Part shown: positions 1-6,151 of the stretch, one piece after another
How positions within the stretch are numbered: the first letter of the stretch is position 1
Layout: the number at the start of each line of letters is the position of its first letter
Source: Ignavibacteriales bacterium CG12_big_fil_rev_8_21_14_0_65_30_8
GTDB lineage: Bacteria; Bacteroidota; Ignavibacteria; Ignavibacteriales; Ignavibacteriaceae
Assembly (NCBI GenBank): GCA_002783525.1
Contig: PFGS01000217.1
Span: forward strand, 1 to 7,030
Direction: 5' to 3'
Length of the DNA: 7,030 nucleotides
Made by a program: the position numbers and the translations under genes
The notes under the pieces: generated by a model
Database searches by the model: none
Told to the model about the DNA's origin: nothing
Seen by the model: the letters and a program-made list of their open reading frames with translations, nothing else

Positions 1-41
1 ATGAAATAATTTTAATTATTTAAAATAGGCAAGAGGCAAAA

Positions 42-626
42 ATGAACATATCAAAAGAAGTACAAGGTTTAATTCTTCTTGTTGCAAGAGAAACTTTAAA
101 CTCTCTTTTTTATGAAGATGCTCATTTTACTGATATTGATTACAAAATTTATCCTCAGATTACCATGAGGAATACAGGTGCATTTGTAACTCTTAAAGAT
201 AACGGAAATTTGCGTGGATGTATTGGATATTTAAGTTCACCTGATATGCTGATTGACACGATAAGAGAAGCAACAATTCAAGCTGCAACAAATGATCCAA
301 GATTTAATCCTTTAACTGTTGAAGAATTACCCAGTATTAATATTGAAGTTTCAATTTTATCACCAACAGTTCAGTTAAGAGATTATAAAGATATTAGAAT
401 TGGTGAACACGGTTTACTTTTGGAAGAACCAAACCACAGAGGTGTATTACTTCCACAGGTTGCTACTGAAAATAATTTTAGTATTCAACAATTCTTAACA
501 GCGTTATGTGAAAAAGCAGGATTGCATCCCTACACTTGGGAAGATACTCCTTTAAATATAAAAGTATTTACAGCAACAGTAATTTCAGAAGTCGGAAAAA
601 GAAAAAAGACTTATGATTCAGCTTAG
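42..626 (+). CDS. amrA: AmmeMemoRadiSam system protein A (AMMECR1 domain)
   Basis: A 194-residue protein that is essentially one AMMECR1 domain with no signal peptide or membrane segment, so probably cytosolic. The family hallmark LRGCIG is at residues 57-62, preceded by the usual GAFVTL-type strand. Other typical segments are NDPRF (84-88), GEHGL (121-125), LLPQVA (136-141) and the late FL..LC.KAGL helix (151-161). The length fits prokaryotic stand-alone members. The biochemical role is not established. In many prokaryotes the gene travels with a Memo protein and a radical SAM protein, which gave the system its name. The ATG is preceded by AGAGG (32-36) five bases upstream, which supports this start. 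The last 14 bases overlap the Memo gene, indicating an operon with likely translational coupling. Family assignment is secure; function is unknown. Confidence 0.95.
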   Translation: MNISKEVQGLILLVARETLNSLFYEDAHFTDIDYKIYPQITMRNTGAFVTLKDNGNLRGCIGYLSSPDMLIDTIREATIQAATNDPRFNPLTVEELPSINIEVSILSPTVQLRDYKDIRIGEHGLLLEEPNHRGVLLPQVATENNFSIQQFLTALCEKAGLHPYTWEDTPLNIKVFTATVISEVGKRKKTYDSA

Positions 627-1434
627 AAAACCTGCAGTAGCCGGACTTTTTTACCCTGCAGACCCACAAAAATTAGAATCTGAAATTAAGCAGCACTTGA
701 AAAATTCTATTCCTTCTTTTATTCCATCAAAAGTTTTTGGTTTAGTTTCACCGCATGCAGGTTATGTTTATTCAGGCTCATCAGCTGCTTATGGATTTAA
801 CACTTTACAAAATAAAAAATTTAAAACTGTAATAATTATCTCTCCAAGTCATAAAGAATATTTCCCCGGAGTTTCTATTTATAACGGTGATGCTTATGAG
901 ACACCTTTGGGAGAAATTCCAATCGATCAAGAAATTTCTGATCTATTAGTGGATAATAAAGCCAATATTTTTAGAGGGATAAACGGGCACAGAGATGAAC
1001 ACGCAATTGAAGTTCAGCTTCCTTTTTTACAATATGTTTTAGAAGATTTTTCTATTGTACCGATTGTGATGGGTGATCAAAGTAAAATTTTTATTGATGC
1101 ATTAGCAGATAAACTTAAAGAAGTTGTAAACGAATATACGCTTCTTATTGCAAGTTCTGATCTCTCACATTATTACTCTGCAGATGAAGCTGAAGAAAAA
1201 GATTCCAGAATTGAAAGAAGTATTAATGAATATAATATTGAACAGTTTGTTTCTGATATATCTAATAAAAAGTGTGAAGCCTGTGGTGCCGGACCAATAT
1301 TATCCGTTATGAAATCAGTCAAAGAAAATAATAAAAACAAATCTTTAGTTCTGAACAGAACACATTCCGGTTATGTTAGCGGTGATTATGATCAGGTAGT
1401 TGGTTATCTTTCTGCTGTATTTTATGGAGAATAA
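613..1434 (+). CDS. amrB: AmmeMemoRadiSam system protein B (Memo family)
   Basis: A 273-residue Memo-family protein, related to the class III extradiol dioxygenase fold. The start RKPAVAGLFYPADP (residues 5-18) is the usual family N-terminus and supports this ATG. Residues matching the metal site of human MEMO1 are visible: His48 in SPHAGYVYSG, His80 in SPSH, and Cys224 in CGAGPI. The conserved DEHAIEVQLPFLQ (128-140) and SSDLSHY (181-187, Asp183 and His186) segments are also intact, so the active site looks complete. The human protein is reported to bind copper or iron and affect redox balance; the bacterial reaction is unknown. An additional Cys221 makes a CxxC with Cys224. The gene begins inside the end of the AMMECR1 gene, and its TAA abuts the TTG start of the next gene in the same frame. 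The radical SAM partner is not in view. Confidence 0.95.
   Translation: MIQLRKPAVAGLFYPADPQKLESEIKQHLKNSIPSFIPSKVFGLVSPHAGYVYSGSSAAYGFNTLQNKKFKTVIIISPSHKEYFPGVSIYNGDAYETPLGEIPIDQEISDLLVDNKANIFRGINGHRDEHAIEVQLPFLQYVLEDFSIVPIVMGDQSKIFIDALADKLKEVVNEYTLLIASSDLSHYYSADEAEEKDSRIERSINEYNIEQFVSDISNKKCEACGAGPILSVMKSVKENNKNKSLVLNRTHSGYVSGDYDQVVGYLSAVFYGE
1426..1430 (+). promoter_or_regulatory. Ribosome binding site deciding a TTG start
   Basis: GGAGA lies in the last codons of the Memo gene, with GGAG ending five bases before the TTG at 1435. This spacing is normal for a Shine-Dalgarno site. It supports initiation at the TTG, since the first in-frame ATG of the downstream gene falls at about codon 124, far inside the conserved domain. 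The site is inferred from base match and spacing only. Confidence 0.6.
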
Positions 1435-2364
1435 TTGCACGCAGAAAAAGAAAAAATTGCCATAATTGGCGCTGGAAAAATAGCTTACTCTTTAACAAAC
1501 GCATTAGTTAAATCTAATTTTAATATCCAATCGGTTTTTAGCAAAAACCAAAAATCAGCCGAAGATTTAGCCGAAATATTCGGAATCAAAAATTTTTCAA
1601 ATGATCTAAACGATATTTCTGAAGATATAAACATTTTCTTTTTAACTATCCCGGATAATCAAATACAAAATACAGCAAGACAAATTTCCGAACTAAAAAT
1701 AAATTTTAATGGTAAATTATTTGTCCATTTTTCCGGTGCTTTAAGTTCAGATGAATTAGAGGTCTTGAAAGAAAAAGGGAGTGACACTGCTTCTTTTCAT
1801 ATTATGCAGTCATTTCCATCAAAAAGAGTTGTTAATTTTAATAATTTAACAGCAGCAATAGAGTCAGATAGCAAAATAGCAGAAAAATATTTATTCGGTT
1901 TGTCAGAAAAAATAAACTTAAAACCATTTCAACTTCTTAAAGAAGATAAGATAAATTATCATTTGTCCGGAGTTTTTTCTTCTAATTTATTTGTTGGAAA
2001 TCTATTCTCTGCAAGTGAAGTTATGAACTTAAATAATTCAAATTATCCGGAATTTAATCAGCTTAATCTTCCTATTGTTAAAACAACAATTGATAATATT
2101 AAAAAAAACGGATTGGATAATTCCCTTTCAGGTCCTTTGCAAAGAGGTGAAGTAGAAGTTATAAAAAAACATATCGAAAATTTAAAATCTAAAACGGATA
2201 ATAGTTTTAATGTTGAAGGTAAAAATATTTTTCTACTTAATTATATTTGTCAGTCCATTACAATTTTGAAGATGTTGGAAAATAAAAAGAACGGCATAAA
2301 CCAAAATCAAAAAGACATACTTAATTTATTAATTGTAGAATTTAACGAGATCATAAAAAAATAA
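1435..2364 (+). CDS. Rossmann-like and DUF2520 domain oxidoreductase-like protein
   Basis: A 309-residue protein, probably a soluble NAD(P)-dependent dehydrogenase. The N-terminal Rossmann fold has KIAIIGAGKIA (7-17), with the dinucleotide loop at 12-17, and TIPDNQI (71-77) at a later strand end. HFSGALSSDEL (98-108) and SFHIMQSFP (120-128) resemble the inter-domain segments of 6-phosphogluconate/ketopantoate reductase-like enzymes. The C-terminal helical DUF2520 domain has KINYHLSGVFSSN (172-184), where Lys172 and Asn184 are plausible catalytic positions, and SGPLQRGEVE (232-241). The substrate is unknown. Alternative ketopantoate reductases (PanG) are a possible relative, but nothing here proves that. 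Initiation is at TTG directly after the Memo stop, with GGAG upstream and no usable ATG. The first residues before the Rossmann strand are short and charged, as expected for a genuine N-terminus. It is the third gene of the AmrA-AmrB operon. Domain call is confident; the reaction is not. Confidence 0.88.
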   Translation: MHAEKEKIAIIGAGKIAYSLTNALVKSNFNIQSVFSKNQKSAEDLAEIFGIKNFSNDLNDISEDINIFFLTIPDNQIQNTARQISELKINFNGKLFVHFSGALSSDELEVLKEKGSDTASFHIMQSFPSKRVVNFNNLTAAIESDSKIAEKYLFGLSEKINLKPFQLLKEDKINYHLSGVFSSNLFVGNLFSASEVMNLNNSNYPEFNQLNLPIVKTTIDNIKKNGLDNSLSGPLQRGEVEVIKKHIENLKSKTDNSFNVEGKNIFLLNYICQSITILKMLENKKNGINQNQKDILNLLIVEFNEIIKK

Positions 2365-2455
2365 TTAGCATTTGAAAAATCAAAACCCCTTAGTCACACT
2401 TTTTTTATATTAAGTCATCAAATAAATATTGTTTTAAATAGGATAAAAATACAGA
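2365..2455 (+). promoter_or_regulatory. Intergenic leader upstream of glycyl-tRNA synthetase
   Basis: This 91-base gap separates the three-gene operon from glycyl-tRNA synthetase and probably holds the latter's promoter. It contains a weak five-base-pair inverted repeat (TTTGA at 2371-2375, TCAAA at 2380-2384), a run of seven T at 2400-2406, and AGGA at 2440-2443, twelve bases before the ATG, which is far for a Shine-Dalgarno site. I find no well-spaced sigma-70 or Bacteroidetes-type (TAnnTTTG) promoter. There is also no T-box-like structure; the space is too short for one. A promoter here is inferred from position only. Confidence 0.3.
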
Positions 2456-3934
2456 ATGAAAAACAACGGTAACACAATAGAAAAATTAGTTTCATTATCT
2501 AAGAGAAGAGGTTATATATTTCAATCCAGTGAAATTTACGGCGGATTGAACGGATGTTGGGATTACGGCCCGATGGGAGTTGAATTATTAAATAATATTA
2601 AAAAAGAATGGTGGAATTCCATGACTTTACGAGATGATATCGAAGGTTTGGATTCTTCCATATTAATGCATCCTAAAGTTTGGGAGGCTTCCGGTCATGT
2701 TGATAATTTTACAGATCCTATGATAGATTGCAAGCAATGTAAAGCAAGATTTAGGGTTGATTTACTTGGCGGAATGTTAAATGAAAAAAGAAAAAAGAAA
2801 TCTATGAAAGCTTTACTAGAGAATTGTAAAGATGAAAACATAAAAAATAAGATCGAAGAAATTAGTGCAAATAAAAATGAAGCAGAAATTTTTAATATAA
2901 TAATTGATGATAATGATTTAAGCGTATTGCTCTTGAATGAATTAAACTGTCCTCAATGCGGTACTAAATCTTCTTTTACTTCTGCAAGACAATTTAATTT
3001 GATGTTTAAAACTTTTTTAGGGCCGGTCGAAGATACCGGTTCAGCTATATTTTTAAGACCGGAAACAGCACAAGGTATATTTGTAAATTTTTTAAATGTG
3101 CAGAACTCAACCAGACAAAAACTACCTTTTGGAATTGCACAAATAGGCAAAGCTTTTAGAAATGAAATAAACACAAAAAATTTTCTATACAGAACCAGAG
3201 AGTTTGAACAAATGGAAATGCAGTTTTTTGTTAAGCCTGCTGATGATAAAAAATGGTTTAACAACTGGAAGGGAGAAAGAATAAATTGGTTTAAAAATTT
3301 GGGAATGAATTCTGACAATTTAAGATTACAAAATCATCCTGAAAATAAACTTGCACACTACGCAAAAGAAGCAACGGATATTGAATATAATTTCCCATTT
3401 GGCTGGGGTGAAATTGAAGGAATTCACAACCGGACAGATTTTGATCTTAAAAGACACGAAGAATATTCCGGAAAATCATTAAAATATTTTGATGAAGAAA
3501 CTAAAGAAAAAACTTTACCTTTTATAATAGAAACATCTGCAGGTGCAAGTCGTTCATTTATGGCTTTTTTAACAGAAGCATACGATGAGGAAGAAGTTAA
3601 AGGTGAACAAAGAGTTGTTTTAAGGCTGCACAAAAAATTGGCCCCGATAAAAGCTTCAATTCTTCCTTTGGTAAATAAAGACGGTATGCCGGAAATAGCT
3701 AAAAAAATTGAAGATGATCTCAGATTTAAGTTTAAAATATTTTATGACGATAAAGGTGCTGTTGGAAGAAGATACAGAAGACAAGACGAAATTGGGACAC
3801 CTTTTGCCATTACTGTTGACACACAAACTTTAGAAGATCAAACTGTTACTGTGAGAGAAAGAGATTCAATGGAGCAAATAAGAATTCCGAGTGAAAATCT
3901 TTCATCATTTTTGTTAGAAAAATTATCTAACTAA
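2456..3934 (+). CDS. glyQS: Glycine--tRNA ligase, single-chain (alpha2) type
   Basis: A 492-residue class II aminoacyl-tRNA synthetase that charges tRNA-Gly with glycine using ATP in the cytosol. It is the homodimeric form, not the alpha/beta two-subunit form. The N-terminal catalytic start is EIYGGLNGCWDYGPMGVEL (26-44, motif 1 region). A four-cysteine pair, CKQC (92-95) and CPQC (165-168), probably binds zinc and brackets a lysine-rich insertion. RPETAQG (201-207), motif 2 GKAFRNE (231-237), RTREFEQMEMQFF (246-258) and motif 3 IETSAGASRSF (358-368) complete the catalytic core. The anticodon-binding domain follows from about residue 385, with LAPIKASILPL (395-405), GRRYRRQDEIGTPF (437-450) and TVTVRERD (463-470). 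Length and all domains are typical, so it should be active. Bacterial members often have Asp before the motif 3 Arg, whereas here it is Ser365; eukaryotic forms have Gly there, so this is tolerable. Confidence 0.97.
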   Translation: MKNNGNTIEKLVSLSKRRGYIFQSSEIYGGLNGCWDYGPMGVELLNNIKKEWWNSMTLRDDIEGLDSSILMHPKVWEASGHVDNFTDPMIDCKQCKARFRVDLLGGMLNEKRKKKSMKALLENCKDENIKNKIEEISANKNEAEIFNIIIDDNDLSVLLLNELNCPQCGTKSSFTSARQFNLMFKTFLGPVEDTGSAIFLRPETAQGIFVNFLNVQNSTRQKLPFGIAQIGKAFRNEINTKNFLYRTREFEQMEMQFFVKPADDKKWFNNWKGERINWFKNLGMNSDNLRLQNHPENKLAHYAKEATDIEYNFPFGWGEIEGIHNRTDFDLKRHEEYSGKSLKYFDEETKEKTLPFIIETSAGASRSFMAFLTEAYDEEEVKGEQRVVLRLHKKLAPIKASILPLVNKDGMPEIAKKIEDDLRFKFKIFYDDKGAVGRRYRRQDEIGTPFAITVDTQTLEDQTVTVRERDSMEQIRIPSENLSSFLLEKLSN

Positions 3935-3961
3935 ATTTTAATTAACTTTACACATAATATT

Positions 3962-5110
3962 ATGCGTAAATGTTTTATCATATCTTTGTTCATTTCTACT
4001 TTTTTAACACAAATAAGTTTTGCCCAAACTGATATTAGAGATTCTCTGATAACAACAGGAATTGATCAGATCTATAGCATAAAATTTAAATTATCCGAAA
4101 GTACATTTCAAACTTTAAAAAATAATTTTCCATCCGATCTATCCAGCACATTTTTCTTAACAATGATCGATTGGTGGAGAATATTATTAAACACTACAAA
4201 CGAAAAATATGATGACGGTTTTTTAATAAAATTAAATAACATCATTGAAAAATGTGATTCAATTTTAGATAAAGAACCAAATAATGTTGATGTCTTATTT
4301 TTTAAAGGCGGTGCTATTGGATTTAGAGGTAGATTAAGAGCGTTAAGACACAGCTGGTTAAAGGCTGCTGATGATGGTAGATTAGCTTTGCCTATAATTC
4401 AAAAAGTTACCTCCCTGGACCCCAATAATTATGATGCAATTTTCGGATTGGGAATTTATAATTATTATGCTTCAATACTACCTGATAAATATCCCATTTT
4501 AAAACCATTTATGTTGTTCATGCCTTCAACTGATAAAGACGAAGGAATTAGACAAGTAAAGCTTACTGCAGAAAAAGGTAAATACGCAAAATATGAAGCA
4601 AATTATTTTTTAATGCTGATATATTTTTTAGATGAGAATAAACCATTTGAATCTTATAAATATGCTTCATTACTTGCAAAAAAATTTCCTGATAATCCTG
4701 TATTTGAAAAATGGAAAGGGAGAATAGCATCTAAAGTTGGAAATAGCTTGACCGCGTCAGAAATATTTAAAAATGTTCTGTTAAAAGGGCAGAATAAAAT
4801 GATGGGCTATGATGATGACATAACTATCCGTGAAGCCCTTTATTATATAGCTGATCAATATTGGAGAACGAATAAAATAGATTCATCAAAAATATTATTT
4901 GAAAAATGTGTGGATTATTCCAAGAAAATTGATAGTGATAAAGGAGAAGGTTTTTATGTAAATGCTTTAATTTATTTAGGAATGATACAAGATGTGAAGA
5001 ATAACAGAAAAGCTGCTATTGAGTATTATAAAAAAGTTTTAGATATGGATAACTATAAACAGTCTCACGAACTGGCAGAAAAATATTTAGAAACACCTTT
5101 TAAGAAATAA
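3962..5110 (+). CDS. Exported TPR-like protein of unknown function
   Basis: A 382-residue protein with a clear Sec signal peptide: a short basic start, a hydrophobic stretch at about residues 4-19, and likely cleavage near SFA-QTD (19-24). There is no lipobox cysteine, so a soluble periplasmic protein is expected. The mature part looks all-helical and repeat-like. EPNN (105-108) and DPNN (153-156) each open a TPR-type helix pair, and the last unit is about 341-375 (LIYLGM..., AAIEYYKKVLDMD). The middle contains a distinctive block, GFRGRLRALRHSW (120-132), GLGIYNYYASILPD (162-175) and a later KGKYAKYEANYFLMLIY (205-221). I recall it from uncharacterised TPR proteins of Bacteroidota-like bacteria, distantly resembling the TTC39/Iml2 group. 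The gene starts 27 bases after glycyl-tRNA synthetase with no evident Shine-Dalgarno site, so it may be co-transcribed. No specific function can be assigned. Confidence 0.85.
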   Translation: MRKCFIISLFISTFLTQISFAQTDIRDSLITTGIDQIYSIKFKLSESTFQTLKNNFPSDLSSTFFLTMIDWWRILLNTTNEKYDDGFLIKLNNIIEKCDSILDKEPNNVDVLFFKGGAIGFRGRLRALRHSWLKAADDGRLALPIIQKVTSLDPNNYDAIFGLGIYNYYASILPDKYPILKPFMLFMPSTDKDEGIRQVKLTAEKGKYAKYEANYFLMLIYFLDENKPFESYKYASLLAKKFPDNPVFEKWKGRIASKVGNSLTASEIFKNVLLKGQNKMMGYDDDITIREALYYIADQYWRTNKIDSSKILFEKCVDYSKKIDSDKGEGFYVNALIYLGMIQDVKNNRKAAIEYYKKVLDMDNYKQSHELAEKYLETPFKK

Positions 5111-5111
5111 A

Positions 5112-6047
5112 CTAAAGTGAAGTTGAAATTCCTATTCTGTGCATTGCTCCAATCTCACCTAAAGAAGAAAAACCATAGTCAAAATGATATTTAGAAACCA
5201 GCAAACCTAATCCCAGATTAAAACCGGCAAGACCACCAAAGTCACCAACTTTCAGTTCTTTTCTCTTTTCATTATTATAACCAAATCTAATTGATAATGC
5301 CTTACTTAAATCAAATTCAGCTCCTACGCTAAAAGCTTCAAATCTTCCAGTGTATGGATCATCACTTCTATTTAATCTATGAAAATCCACAGATAATGTT
5401 AAAGGTATATGTGCCATTTTTTTTGAAATTCCTACTGCTAAATCTACAGGTAGATCTTCTTTTGCAGTAAAATATTTTGAAAGTTGAAATCCTGTATTAA
5501 GTAGAGCAATACCAAAGCTCAATCCTTCAGATGGAATTGAATAATGAAGCCCAAGATCAAAAGCCAATGCTGAGGATGATTGATCAGCTATTGAAGAATT
5601 AATGAATTTTAAATTAACACCATAATAAAAATTTTCTTCAAAGTTATTTGCATAACCAACAAGCAATGCTAATTCACCCGCACTGAACTCTCCGGTTTTA
5701 GTTCCGAACTGATCTGCTTGTGTAAAACTACCGTAACTTATATACTCAATTGCAGCACCAAACCTTCCCAAATCACCTACATCTTGATTGTAAGAAACAC
5801 TTGCTAAATTAATATCTAATAAATGATTTACATATGAAAATGATATCTTTTGATCCTGAATTAATTTAAGACCGGCAGGATTGTAAAAAATTACATTTGG
5901 ATCATCATTGTTTGATACAAAACTTCCACCTAAGGCACCTGCACGTGGACTTAGATCTAAGCGAAGGAACTCATATGTTTTTTGTCCAAAAGTTGAAAAA
6001 GAAATTAATAATATTATTACTGCTGTAAAAAATGTCTTTGTTTTCAT
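5112..6047 (-). CDS. porQ: Type IX secretion system protein PorQ (PorV/PorQ family outer-membrane protein)
   Basis: A 311-residue outer-membrane protein. The signal peptide covers about residues 1-21, with cleavage around FG-QKTYEF. The mature start YEFLRLDLSPRAGALGG (25-41) followed by DDPNVIFYNPAGL (48-60) is the signature of the PorV/PorQ group of FadL-like beta-barrels. EYISYGSF (101-108) and GEFSAGELAL (119-128) point to PorQ. Alternating hydrophobic strands rich in Gly, Phe and Tyr continue to the end, as expected of a barrel. In the type IX system, PorQ works with PorZ, PorU and PorV at the cell-surface attachment complex that processes and anchors cargo. No other type IX gene is in the window. 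The gene is convergent with the TPR gene, one base apart, and divergent from the saccharopine-dehydrogenase-like gene. A less specific PorV-like assignment remains possible. Confidence 0.8.
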   Translation of the reverse strand: MKTKTFFTAVIILLISFSTFGQKTYEFLRLDLSPRAGALGGSFVSNNDDPNVIFYNPAGLKLIQDQKISFSYVNHLLDINLASVSYNQDVGDLGRFGAAIEYISYGSFTQADQFGTKTGEFSAGELALLVGYANNFEENFYYGVNLKFINSSIADQSSSALAFDLGLHYSIPSEGLSFGIALLNTGFQLSKYFTAKEDLPVDLAVGISKKMAHIPLTLSVDFHRLNRSDDPYTGRFEAFSVGAEFDLSKALSIRFGYNNEKRKELKVGDFGGLAGFNLGLGLLVSKYHFDYGFSSLGEIGAMHRIGISTSL

Positions 6048-6151
6048 AAAAATCCAAAATATTAATTTCTTATTTAACTATATTATAAAATAAAGGCAAG
6101 TGAAATTATTAAGCATTCAATTTTAATTCATTTATATAATAAAAAGGATAT
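6048..6151. promoter_or_regulatory. Divergent AT-rich intergenic region
   Basis: About 104 bases separate the divergently read porQ and saccharopine-dehydrogenase-like genes, so promoters for both probably lie here. TATAAT-like strings occur on the + strand (6135-6140) and on the - strand (6087 down to 6082), but in such AT-rich DNA they are expected by chance. Neither has a convincing -35 box at 16-18 bases, and the + strand one is only 11 bases from the start codon. AAGGA at 6144-6148 is a likely Shine-Dalgarno site for the rightward gene. Promoter presence is inferred from the divergent layout. Confidence 0.35.

Noticed and set aside
1..9. ATGAAATAA at the left edge as a start or as the end of an upstream gene
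   Set aside because: The frame closes after two codons, and there is no upstream sequence to show whether it is the tail of another gene.
2371..2406. Possible terminator after the DUF2520 gene: TTTGA/TCAAA stem and a later T-run
   Set aside because: The stem is only five AT-rich base pairs, and the seven-T run begins 15 bases after it rather than directly following, so it does not fit an intrinsic terminator.
2390..2417. Two similar short strings, TTAGTCA and TTAAGTCA, upstream of glycyl-tRNA synthetase
   Set aside because: They are too short, not identical and not symmetrical; expected by chance in AT-rich DNA, so not called as an operator.
2953..3318. A 121-codon open frame on the - strand inside the glycyl-tRNA synthetase gene
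   Set aside because: It lies wholly within a strongly conserved coding sequence on the other strand, and its translation shows no recognisable domain.
3424..3633. A 69-codon open frame on the - strand inside the glycyl-tRNA synthetase gene
   Set aside because: It is opposite motif 3 and the conserved AYDEEEVKGEQR region. It is short, serine-rich and has no family resemblance, so it is a shadow of the real gene.
5908..6093. A 61-codon + strand open frame antisense to the start of porQ
   Set aside because: It overlaps the porQ signal peptide and its intergenic region, with a low-complexity end and no domain; chance frame.
6132..6140. TATATAAT as a promoter -10 box for the saccharopine-dehydrogenase-like gene
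   Set aside because: It is only about 11 bases before the start codon, has no -35 partner, and transcription from it would begin at or after the Shine-Dalgarno site.
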